A DNA stretch of 64,000 nt, taken from assembly GCA_036785325.1 (NCBI GenBank), contig JAXIVH010000021.1, positions 4,554,628-4,618,627 on the forward strand, in the 5' to 3' direction. The notes under the pieces were generated by a model. The model was not told where the DNA came from, made no database searches, and saw nothing but the letters and a program-made list of their open reading frames with translations. Origin of the DNA: Urophycis tenuis (taxonomy: Eukaryota; Chordata; Actinopteri; Gadiformes; Phycidae). Shown piece by piece: positions 54,430 to 64,000 of this stretch (within the stretch, counting starts at the first letter, position 1; the number at the start of each line of letters is the position of its first letter). The position numbers and the translations under genes were made by a program.

Positions 54430-56790
54430 GATAAGGTGTCGACATCGATATTGGCTTTGCCTGGCCGTTATCTGATGTCAAAGTGGAAATCAGCCGGCTG
54501 CCCTACCCACTGCATTGAGCTTGGCAGTGCTCAGGATATGTGAGGGGATTATTGTCTGTAAAGAATGTGAAATGCGGCGCGTAGAACAGGCAGTCCCGAA
54601 ACTTATCACATACCGCCCACTTCAAGGCGAGAAATTCACGCTGCTGTTAGTGTGCGTGACCCATATCCAATCACCCTCATCTTCCCATCCTGGTTCTGAT
54701 AAAGAACTGCACCGAGACCTTTTTGAGAGGCGTCGGTGTGGAGTGTGAAGGGGCGGTTGAAATCGGGATATGCCAGCACCGGGGGATTGGTCAGCCGGTC
54801 CACAAGCTGTTCAAGGATCTGTTGGTGTTGTCCTGTCCACTCTACCAGGGCTCGAGAGGACGGCTGGTGACCTTTCGTTTTTCCTCGTGGCGGCTTGGGC
54901 TGAGCAGTATCAGGCTTTGACTGGAACAGGTCGTACATGGGCTTGACTATACATGAGAAATCCTGCACGTATGTTTGGTAATAGCTCAGAAACCCAAGCA
55001 ACTGCCTGACGTCCCCAACTGTCAGTGGTGTCTTGTGTGTCAGTGCCCCCACTGCTTCAAGATCTTTGGGGTCCATTTTTACCCCTTCCGCTGACACCAA
55101 GCAGCCGACATATCGGACCTCTTTGCGGAAGAGCTCGCATTTCTCTGGCTTCAGCTTTACCCCGTGGCGTTGTAAGGCCTGGAGGACTCTGCATAACACC
55201 TGCACATGCTCATCAAAAGACCTGGAGAAGCACAGTACGTCATCGAGGCAGGGGATGCAGCACTCATCTCTCAGCGTGTCAAGCATCCCTTCCATGCTCC
55301 TTTGAAAAGCAGCCGGTGCGTTCGACAACCCAAAGGGTATTCATACCCATTCGTAGAGCCCCCATGGCGTTATGAATGCAGTTAGGTGCCATGATACTTC
55401 AGCGATAAAGCCTTGGTGGCAAGCTTTTCCCTGATCGAGGATCGAGAACCAGGTATATCCTCCCAGGGAGTGGGTGAGGTCCTGGATCCTAGGAAGGGGG
55501 TGACGGTCCATCAGTTTTGTTGTTGAGGAGCCGGTAGTCAACACATAGGCGTAAGGATCCATCTTTCTTCCTAACACAGATGAAAGGAGCTGCATATGGT
55601 GAGTGGGACTTCACGATCCACCCTTTAACCAACAGCTCCTGGATGTACTCCTTAACTTCCCTGTAGAGTGGTTTGGGGATGGACGCATAGGCCCTCTGAA
55701 CTGGGATGTCATCCTTCGTCCTGATCTCCATCTGTAGGGAGGGGATACATCCTATGTCATCGCTATTGCTGGAGAATGCTCTGCATTCCTCATAGAGCAC
55801 TTCCTTCACCGTCTGTGGCTGTTCATAGCTCAGGTGACTGATATCAACAGGAGGAAGCCAGGACTCAGGTGGAGAAGTGATGCCATTAATCTAGGCTTTT
55901 GTCACCTTTCTTGATGTAGAATCAGCCTGATGTGACTCTGGTGTATCGGTCTCAAGGACCTTGACGACTTGTTGGATGGTTCCCAGGGCGGTTCTCTTTG
56001 GCAGGTTGACCTCATGTTTTGAGTGATTGGAGATGGGCACCTTAATATAGGGCCGTCGGGTGTTATTGACTTCCAAGAGGCCTTCTCCTATATTCAACTG
56101 TCCTAAGGCTGCGCTTTCCTCAGCAGGTTAATATAGAACAAGGGGGTCAGAGACATCAAAGTTTGGGGGTACCCTACACCACACATGAACTGTTCGAACA
56201 GGAAGAATGAGGGTGTGGTCTTTGCCCACTCTTATAGTGACTGGATCACAGTATGTTCTAGGGGGCACCTGGATGAAATTCACAATGGCCTCCACCTGGT
56301 CATCCTCTATTGCAAATGCACTGCATAGGAGGCTAATGATTGCTGCAACTGCCTCACCAGAAGACTCCCTCCTCCCGATGATCTCCTCCAGTACATTGGC
56401 TCCTAGGAGTTGATGGGACAGCGGCAGCTGGCTGACTAGGAAAGGGGCCTGTATAGTGAGATTGGGATCATCATTTCCTGCAAGATTGACGGTGAGCTCA
56501 ACCAACCCACTATACGGGACTACGTGGCCAGTGACTGCATAGACGCCCAGTTCTTCCTCTAAGACCTCAGAAATAGGTCTCACTGTATGATTAGGAATGT
56601 GAGTATCAGTCCATTGTTGTTCGATTATGCTCACTTGAGAACCTGAATCAAACAGGACTGTTGCCTGGTAACCGCCAATCAAACATTTCAGCAGGCTTTT
56701 CTTCCCAACTAGGGGTGCTTTTGTTGCTGGTTTTGCTTGAGGTGTTTTGTTGTTTGATTGGGGGAGTGGCCTACTGTTTGGGACTGACAC
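54430..56790 (-). pseudogene. Gypsy pol remnant: protease, RT, RNase H with frame breaks
   Basis: The frame 56790-56128 carries an aspartic protease site (VLFDSGSQVSI). The frame 56097-55891 is the linker. 55809-55489 starts the RT (FICVRKKDGSLRLCVDYRLL). 55595-55341 continues it in another frame (LPRIQDLTHSLGGYTWFS), and 55328-54636 holds the catalytic box as CLDD instead of YLDD, then RNase H (FTLHTDASQKGLGAVLYQNQ). At least three frame changes and a stop separate these pieces, so no functional polyprotein can be made. The Tyr-to-Cys change in the catalytic box is a further sign of decay. Confidence 0.75.
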
Positions 56791-56867
56791 TGTTCACTGG
56801 TCTCTGGGTGTCCCTCCACAGAGACCGAGCCCTGTTTTCCTGCACCTTGACTCGTTTCAGACATCCC

Positions 56868-57305
56868 ACTGCTCTGTGTCTTGTTTCTCCACACACAAAG
56901 CAGTGGTTAAACTCCTGTAGGGTCTGCACAGTACATTTTGGACAAGGAGCTGTTCAGCCTCTCACCTGGATTGCGGGTTGTCCCTGCTGTGGTTGGGCAG
57001 GTCTGCTGGGGGGTGGCCGAGAAGGAGGGTTTGACTGGATGTGAGCTGGCCTAGTACGAGGGTAAGACACTTGATTATTTGTTGTACATTGATCCATGAA
57101 AGAAGCCACTATGTGTGTTAGGGTTTCCACCTGAGAAGTGAGCTGCTGTCTGGAGATTTTTATTGTCCGTTGCTTTATCCCATGACTTGTCGTTGTTGTT
57201 ACAGTCTCCCGTCTCCACCTTGGCACTGTGCACTTGTGTTGTCTTTTGTCGAGGGGGTTGGCCAAATCTGCGCTGATGCTCATTCTCATCGCTTATTATT
57301 TTCAT
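56868..57305 (-). pseudogene. Gag-like remnant with CCHC zinc knuckle
   Basis: 57289-56954 encodes a Gln/Pro/Arg-rich segment. In the next frame, around 56910-56868, CFVCGETRHRAVGC fits the retroviral-type knuckle C-x2-C-x4-H-x4-C. The capsid part is not recognisable, and the two segments are separated by a stop. Confidence 0.6.
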
Positions 57306-57493
57306 GATCTGGCTAAGGATTTTCTCATCTGTGACCAGGCTGTTTGAGATTAAAGGTCTCAGTCTCTGCCGGAGGTCAGCATGCTTTGTTCCTCATACAT
57401 GAAAATCACTCACCTTTCGGCGAAATTCGCCGTTTTGAAACCAAAATAGATGACCTACTTGAGTCACGTAGATTTGATGAGAAAATATTTGTT

Positions 57494-57514
57494 GGGGGGG
57501 GGGGGGGGGGGGGG
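57494..57514. repeat. 21-G homopolymer
   Basis: An uninterrupted run of 21 G, 14 bp before the left arm of the inverted repeat. Runs of this length are prone to sequencing error, so the length is approximate. A 20-G run also occurs at 25452-25471. Confidence 0.85.
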
Positions 57515-57528
57515 TAGGTTCAGAGACC

Positions 57529-57661
57529 GCAACGGTACGCACCGTTGGGTGACGAGTGGAAGACGAGACACAATCACTAGCGCTGAGACAACAAGAGAGT
57601 CTCTCAGCGGCAGTGATTGGGTCTCGTCTTCCACTCGTCACCCAACGGTGCGTACCATTGC
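57529..57661. repeat. Long inverted repeat, 60-bp arms, 13-nt spacer
   Basis: The left arm 57529-57588 and right arm 57602-57661 are complementary at 56 of 60 positions by my alignment, giving a long hairpin. Each arm also contains ACGGTACGCACCGT, itself a partial palindrome. There is no coding sense in either direction. Candidates are a foldback element, a snap-back duplication or a hairpin RNA source. Confidence 0.85.
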
Positions 57662-57802
57662 AGCCTCCGCTCTAGAATCTTTGCTCTGAACCAGCCACAG
57701 AGATTCAGTGAACTGCGAACAGGTGCGCTCCAAAAGGGACCTGATTGGTTTAGAATCTACAAGCAATTCGCTTCGCTCGTGCTGACCAGAGCGTACACAT
57801 CA

Positions 57803-59654
57803 ATGGACCACCAGAAGCTGAAAGCACTCCTGGCCTCGGTGATTTTACAGTACCTGACTGAATTTGGTGAGTGATGATTTCAATCATTTTAATATTTTCT
57901 GGTATATCTAAGTTACCCAGGAGCTCTGTTGACATAGGATTAGCTAATGTTAGCTACAGCTTGATGAATTGAGTCATTGAACACAGCAGGAGAGAACGCA
58001 ACGTTAGACAGCTAGCACTAAAGCTCCGGTGGAAAATGATTAGCACTACCTAACGCTAGCCTACCGTTAACATTAGCCTAACATTAGCTAGATATCGTTA
58101 CTAAAGTTAGATGCTAGCTTGTATAGCTTACGGCAAATCACAAAAAAGAAAATCTGGTTAATGTTAGTGGACTCTACAATTCGCTTTTCCAGGACGTGTG
58201 GATCATTTTGAGGTGAGGGGACTGACAAGGCTGAAGGGTAAAGTGGTCCACCGTTCTATCAATAAGGCTAAACTAGAAGTTAGTGCTAAAACTAACACAA
58301 ACATTATTTTTGCAGAATGAGTGTGTTAGGGGAGAAGGATTCAGCCATTGTCAAACAGCTGGATGCTGGATTGAAATGCAGCTGGAACTGGTCGTGGCTT
58401 AAACTGGAAGGCAAGGTCTCAGTAAAAGAGCAAGAGATGTCCTTTCATCTAGGGGATGTGTCATAATCAACAGACAGGGATTCGCCAGATGCATTCTCTG
58501 CCTGTTGATTCTCTCTCTGAAGTTACTAATGAGGAGGAATATGTATTGTGTTTCACATGCATGACTCCACAAGGCTGTGAGAGAAAAAAGAGGATATATC
58601 AGAAGCTGTGGCATGAGGAGACGACAACAGTCTTACGGCTCAGCATCTACATGGGATTGCTGGCTATTCTCAAGGAGTATGTCATGGTTTTCCAGGTGGG
58701 TGTTAGTTGTGCTTGGAATTACTGCAACTTGACTGCACGTGCATGCACATCCAATGTTGGCAATCAATCAATTTCATAAGAATTTGTTTTACATACACAG
58801 GGTAGCCTAGCCTGGCTGACGCGTCCACATCTCGATGAGATGGTGGTCTGGGAACTAGGTGTGCATTTTCTCGTATTTGAGGCGTGGTTTACGAATGCCT
58901 AGAGCCGTTTATTGGGCGCTACGAATGTCTATCAAATGGCGTCTGGTTCTTCACATGCTGCTTTGCGCGCGATTCATAGCCAATTGCTACTAAAAATTAG
59001 CTACTAAAATTACATTAATTGCTACAAAAGCTACTTAATACACTTTCTAAGGCTGCATCGAACGGTAACGTTGTGTCCGCTGCCATGTTGGATTAACACG
59101 CTACAAGCTGGGTGTCGCGCATAAAAGTCTTCATCGTCTTGCTGCCCCCCGTTCTGTGATTGGTTCCCTAACTCAGGGGAAAATAAGGGCGGTGGTTTCC
59201 AGGCTGTCTTTGCAGTGAGAATGAAATCGCGCGCAAAGCAGCATGGGAATTCCCAGGCTAAGGGTAGCCAGACATTGGTTCACAAACTCCATGATAGGCA
59301 GCTTGAGCTGTTCCTGGCCTTCATGGCTTGCTTCATGAAGGCCGAACACATTGCTCACATATTAACTCCTCCTTACACCCACTCTGCCTACATTAGTATA
59401 TTTTATCCCTATTTTTACTTTTCTGTTGTCTGTGCTATCAGTGGAGTGTTTCCTTTTTTGCTAAGCAACCTGGGGTCTTTTGAAAAGCACTTTTGAAAAG
59501 CAAGGTATTACTCTCATTAATTTCTTCCCTTACATAGCTATCTCCCAGGGCTCTGATGGAGATGGTCCTGGAAGATCATATGCTGCTGCCCTCCAAGGAG
59601 ATATATGTGGGACAGGAGGCTGACATGTTCAGGAGCCAGAATCCCAATCATGCT
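57803..59654 (+). pseudogene. Multi-exon TE-linked gene (zinc ligand plus hAT-like family), 5' part, decayed
   Basis: Exon 1 57803-57866 (MDHQKLKALLASVILQYL..., donor GTGAGT). Exon 2 from 58193 after TTTTCCAG, in phase (RVDHFEVRGLTRLKGKVVHR). Exon 3 about 58316-58695, in three frames: KQLDAGLKCSWNWSWL, then GFARCILC, then EEEYVLCFTCMTPQGCERKK to LKEYVMVFQ (donor GTGGGT). Exon 4 58801 onward, split by a MITE (LVHKLHDRQLELFLAFMACF). Exon 5 59538-59654 (LSPRALMEMVLEDHMLLPSK to SQNPNHA, donor GTAAGT). The paired C-x2-C motifs suggest zinc binding. The order matches a high-copy fish protein family that I recall as ending in a hAT-type dimerisation region. Frameshifts in exon 3 and loss of downstream exons make this copy non-functional. 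Confidence 0.55.
58808..59260. mobile_element. hAT-type MITE inserted in exon 4 of the TE-linked gene
   Basis: Termini TAGCCTGG / CCAGGCTA, with AGGGTAGCC duplicated on both sides (58799-58807 and 59261-59269). The internal inverted repeat CATGCTGCTTTGCGCGCGAT (about 58954-58974 and its complement at 59228-59250) indicates a foldback structure. 453 bp, non-coding. Confidence 0.75.
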
Positions 59655-60980
59655 GTAAGTATCCTGAATCACCCGCATGACCTTTTTTCTCAATTGTTTT
59701 TGAGACTTAAAATAACAGTTTTTTGGTGTTGTGTGTCAGCTGTTGGGCTGGCATGAAATGTCTTGCAAAATACTTAGGCCATAATATTTTTGACTAATAG
59801 CTAAAGTTACGTTTCTGCAGCTCTCTCCAGGTTGGCACAAAATGCATCAAACTGATGCTTTAAAATATGGAATATTCCAAATTTTCTTCCGGGGGAGCAT
59901 GCCCCGGACCACCCTAGAGGGATAATATACTTCTCTGTACTTGTCTGTCGGGACTGAAAAAGGAGTTTCTGCTTGAGCCCAATCATGCAAGAGGTCCTGG
60001 CTGCAGACCTCCACTGTGAGGTCGCTACCGCCGCAGGCTCCACTCTCAGGCCGCCTCCACTGTCAGGACAGGAAATGCACGTGGTACATTTCAAAATAAA
60101 ATCGTGAATGCACTTCCGCTTAATGCACTTCCGTTTAATCGTTTTCCTCACAAATACATTAATTAGTAAACAATGTGACGTAAAATCCATTAATTCCTTG
60201 TATGAGCCCCCAATGTGGGCATTTTGATTTATTCTGTCCAAATCTAGGACAAAGAGACATCCATAACCTGTATTAATTCAAAGAAAAAAATAAAGCGTTT
60301 GATTTGGACAGTTGAAGCATTAGCCTTTGACTTTTTCAAAACACTCCTCATTAATGATTGCGATATATGTAGACTATATACACGGCACTACGTAATTTTA
60401 CAACTTAGTCATTACGAAAAACAAATGGCGGGTGATATGATTCAGGCTCAATTGTCTATTTGTAGCCCACTATAAAGCTGAGGATCTTGAAAGGAACGGT
60501 CAAATAGTTGATCAATGAAAACATTTGAGGGTGGGAATAACATTGCTCAGTGCACAAATTTTCGTTTAAGTTATTACTCATATTCATAGGCCAACATCTC
60601 ATAAGATGTCAAAGGCCTATACATTTTATTGTGTACTATACAGTACTTTGCTGCCTTTTCATTATTATTTAACTTTAATGCACCGCTTTTCTTTATATTT
60701 TTTATCTGTTATCCGTTTGTTTTTTTGTATTTTTATTCTTAACCACGTTTTCATGTTTCATGTTTGGTTCTATGTCTGTCTGTGCTAATTATGTTCTTGT
60801 GCTGCACCTATGTAGCACTAAATTCTACTCTAACTATTGATATCTACAGTATAAACCAAGTGAATTATTAAGCGATCAATGAGAAAAACATTAAAAAACA
60901 CACCAAGTCACAACATGATCAAATGTTCTGTAGCCCTTTACTTTCGCACACAAGTCATTCATCTATGTGACATTCACAAT
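59655..60980. other. No gene seen
   Basis: No frame shows a recognisable motif. A probable repeat terminus, TTCCGGGGGAGCATGCCCCGGACC (two halves pair as a GGGGAGCATGCCCC palindrome), lies near 59888-59912. The 60600-60790 stretch is T-rich. Confidence 0.5.
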
Positions 60981-60987
60981 AGGCCAA

Positions 60988-63824
60988 TTAGTGTCTTTGG
61001 TCCATTATTTCCTCACAGAATTTTAACATGTCCTCAGTGCAGTAAAACTTGAAGTGTAAGGGCTCCAGGATTGCCTCCTTTTCATGCTCATCAACTTCTT
61101 CATTCCACAACCTCACATATTGCAGAGCAACCTCAGCCTGTTTCTCCTCCTCCATGGACAGAACATCAGGCAGGTCCACTTTGGCAGAGAACAGTTGTTT
61201 ATTGGCCTCAACCCACTCTGCTGCATGTAGGCAGTAGTCATGAAGAATGCGATCTTCTTCTTCCTATGGAAAAGACAGAAAGAAAGACGTCTGTACCATA
61301 GCTGCTGCACCAACAGTATCTGACCAATAGATACTGTGACAAAGCTTACCCCTTCCACTGGTGTGTTCACGTCGGCCGGTCTGACCGAGACCTCAGCCTG
61401 CTGCTCTTCTTCCTGAACATATATAGATAAGGAAAATGAGTAGTTAGAATATTCAAAACACAAGCGCAAAAAGAAAAAATCCCATCAATGCCATCCTCTA
61501 ATATGTCCACAGAGAGCTCAACAAATGTTAATTTTCCAATCATGCATTATCTAGATACTTTTTTATTTATCTATTTTTATTTTTTAAATTGCAGACAGCA
61601 GGTCTGACCTTAACTTGTGAATGGCATATTCTTTAAAGCGACCCCACAATTGCAGTACAATTGGAAAAAAAGATTTGTAAAAAAAAATATATATATATAT
61701 AGGGATATGGAAATGCTGGTTTCTGACCTGAAACAAAATAAAAACTCAGATAAACTCAAACAAAATTAAAATCTGACCTCAGTAATGTCATCCACCTTCC
61801 TTTTCTTCAGCCTAAACAATGGTGGCACCTCACCTCGCAGGAGGTCTTTTGATGCATCTGTCCAGTGGGCGAACAGCTTTCCATGGCTCAAAAAATAAAT
61901 AAATAAATAAATAAATAAATACAAATAAATACAAATTTCTTGTAACAAGTCAATCAAATATCAAAATATTTGCGGTCTCACCTCCACATGCATTAGTGTC
62001 TATTAAAGGGAATTAAAATATAAAATTTTACCAATACTATTTTCTGTTGCTTTTTTTTAAACCTACCTGTGTTTGGGTCAGTGGGGAGCCCATGTAGCTG
62101 CTGAGGTGCTCCAGCTACTGCAAGATGATGCCGTGTAGGCATATCAGGTGCTGGGGGTCCTGAGGTTTAAGAAATCATTATCAGCATTATATTTCAAATT
62201 ATATTTCAAATTACCACTACGAAACAAAACATATCTCTTTAAATTAGTTTTTACCAAATACTGCTTGTCCAAACTTGTCCAGTGTGATGTCTTGCAAACA
62301 GTGTGACTCACGTCCTCTCTGTAGTTGCTTTTCTAAAAGCTGTGCATTTGTTTTGTTGTTTGTGTGATGTATTAGGTTTCTCTTCAAAAAACCGTGTTGA
62401 GGGTGTCATGTTATTCAGGAAGTAGTTATTTTTGCGCATACATGAAAAATGTTGCTCGGCCACCTGGCTATTTAATTAACCCTGAAGTTCTGGAACCAGG
62501 TTGATCCTCCTCAACACTTCCTGTGGGTCTTTGGTATTGGCCTCATGGAATTTGTCATACAAGACATAGTGGTCTGGGGAACCAGTGCATGGATCCCCAT
62601 CTTTTTCCGGATTCTGCGACATTTCAGTCAGCCATGGTAGGGAGATCTTGAGTTTGAACTGCTGAGCTGCTGTGATGTTCTGTGGTGTCGATGCAGCCAA
62701 TCTCCCTTCTTGTGGCTTGAAAGGTATCACAGCTGGCCAACGTAGGTTGACATGAGTTGCCAGACTCTGAGCAAAGTCAAAAACAGTGACACTTGGCAGG
62801 TGTTTCCAGGATAGAAGGAGGTCAGCAAAATCTCATGGCGACTCTGCACGCAGGTTAAACTTCAAACTGTACACTACACCATAGGGGCAGAGATTCACTG
62901 ACCATCCACCTTCAATGGAAAATTGAAAAGAAAAAAGTTTAATAGTAAACGTGCAAGTAGCTAATCTTAGGTAGTTATCATGCAGTTAAATGTGACCCTT
63001 GCCAGATGCTCCCCAGATTTTCTGGAATATCTTGTCGTATGAGTGTCGTGTCTTCATCTCTTGCCTAACAGGCCTTGCACAGCTTACGCACAGTCGAAAC
63101 CTTTTGAAATACAGACCAGAAATATAAGTAAGATAATGAATAATGCAACTCAAAACAAACATGCATGCACAACAACTGTACCTTTTGCTTCATGAGCTCA
63201 TCCACCAGGCGGTCCTCTGACACCATGCTTACTTCAGCTTCAGAACTTAGCAGAGGATGGTTTTTCAAATTCTGTGTTTAAAGCCACCTCAGATTGACGT
63301 GTATTCTTTCCAATCCATGGGGCCCAGTACTCAAAACTAGGTCTTACACTGAAGCTGTTCTTTGCACGACCTGTGAAAAGTGCATGTGTCATTATTAATA
63401 TGCTAAAGTGCATTGCATCAATAAGTGAGGGTAATTACAAATTTACGGAAAAATTAATATGTACATACTTTGGACAAAGCCACGAGAAATCATGTCCAGC
63501 TGTACAGAGTCCCAGAACTCTTCAATGTTAACTTCACCAGTGAAGTTCTCTGGGGCATCTTTAATGTCACTCATTGAAAAAAAGTAATTCATTGAACTAG
63601 TTGTTGTTGGGTTTTTTTTAAATATGAACGAACACTCCTTTTTTGTGTAGGTCCATGACAACTACTGGAGGATAGTAGCCACAGCAAACACAAGAAAAAG
63701 AGTAATCATGGCTTGTCAATGCCTCACAGTGGCAGTAGGCTTGCAGAACTGCATCTCTTGCAGGAATTGTCACCTTCCTTAGGCCTTCAAGTGCATTTAA
63801 TACCTTGGATACCGAGACGTTGTT
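60988..63824 (-). pseudogene. KDZ/HMGXB3-like multi-exon gene, 3' part, probably decayed
   Basis: Exons on the - strand: 63824-63640 (CHCEALTSHDYSFSCVCCGY then VVMDLHKKG), 63574-63469 (MSDIKDAPENFTGEVNIEEF), 63370-63182 (NSFSVRPSFEYWAPWIGKNT), about 63100-62995 (DTTLIRQDIPENLGSIWQGS), 62909-62476 (CPYGVVYSLKFNLRAESP, then KISLPWLTEMSQ, SPDHYVLYDKFHEANT), 62339-62255, 62159-62067, 61886-61778, 61412-61350 and 61263-60988 (ending EIMDQRH). Several junctions are in phase with good splice sites. The Cys-rich start and CPHGVVY-type core resemble KDZ-superfamily transposase or HMGXB3-like proteins of fish, recalled without a search. An in-frame TAG (KAC*ARDED), an in-frame TGA (ESP*DFAD) and a frame change in the third exon argue for a decayed copy. 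The 5' part lies beyond 63.83 kb or outside the window. Confidence 0.5.
61886..61938. repeat. (AAAT)n microsatellite
   Basis: About a dozen AAAT units lie directly upstream of the probable acceptor of the exon at 61778-61886 of the KDZ-like gene. On that strand the repeat reads ATTT and forms part of the pyrimidine tract. Confidence 0.9.
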
Positions 63825-64000
63825 CTACAGAAGAGGCAAAAACAAAGCACATGTTATGCAAGATTTATACAGACAGATAGATATACCCATACACATATTT
63901 AAGTATTTGTCATAAAAAAAATATGAAACCTGACATACCTGTAGGTTAATTCTCAGCTATACACACAGTTCAATGGTCAAAATAGTATGGTCATCGAAGT

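Larger units (their letters stand above)
54234..57310 (-). mobile_element. Gypsy-type LTR retrotransposon internal region, decayed
   Basis: Read on the - strand the order is gag remnant (57305-56868), protease (about 56710-56390), linker, reverse transcriptase (55809-54900), RNase H (54900-54430) and a short rest to 54234. Domain order and the LPLSHQLLGANVL and GWIVKSHSPYAAPF blocks place it with Ty3/gypsy-like elements. No LTR pair is recognisable: the left edge at 54234 meets anonymous sequence and the right edge meets a poly-G run and an inverted repeat. Integrase is not seen. Confidence 0.7.

Noticed and set aside
57529..57661. CRISPR-like repeat pair
   Set aside because: Only one inverted pair, no direct repeats with spacers, and a vertebrate context.

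Overview
The window looks like vertebrate nuclear DNA, most probably from a teleost fish (species not resolved). It has GT-AG introns, long CA/TG, GA and TA microsatellites, tRNA-derived SINEs, L2-like and other non-LTR retrotransposons, hAT and TTAA-type DNA elements, a gypsy relic, and intronless replication-dependent histone genes that end in the metazoan 3' stem-loop instead of a poly(A) signal.

Region 1 (about 1.2-16 kb, + strand) is the 3' part of a FAM83G/PAWS1-like gene: two short exons and the start of a 3.1-kb exon encode the end of the DUF1669 domain, and a last exon near 15.3-15.95 kb encodes the C-terminus. Its last intron holds a decayed hAT element (about 9.1-14.4 kb) with a broken BED-finger transposase, a LINE 3' tail nested in the transposase intron, a THAP-finger exon, and an exon resembling the N-terminus of fish YqaJ/SWIM-type repeat proteins. 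Region 2 (16-29 kb) is mostly repeats: a LINE 3' end, a SINE, a 3'-truncated LINE with an intact endonuclease-RT reading frame (20.6-22.8 kb), a deleted ZMYM1-like hAT, and microsatellites.

Region 3 (29-53.7 kb) is a histone cluster of 12 intact genes: H3, H1, H2B, H3, H1, H2B, H4 on the - strand, then H2A, H4, H2B, H2A on the + strand and H2A on the - strand. H3-H1-H2B is a tandem duplication with a period of about 4.2-4.5 kb. The H4 and H2B genes of the two arms are inverted relative to each other, around a TE-rich centre with an assembly gap at 43948-44147. A broken H2A copy with its paired CCAAT promoter still recognisable lies at 29.06-29.24 kb. All five histone classes have TATA, CCAAT, octamer or H4-type promoter elements and 3' stem-loops, so the cluster can supply a complete set of S-phase histones.

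Region 4 (54-64 kb) is again TE-derived: a frameshifted gypsy-type gag-pol (- strand), a 60-bp-arm inverted repeat beside a 21-G run, a decayed multi-exon TE-linked gene (+ strand) whose fourth exon was hit by a MITE, and a multi-exon KDZ/HMGXB3-like gene or pseudogene (- strand) that runs off the right side. Family names rest on motif recognition by eye; no database search was possible.
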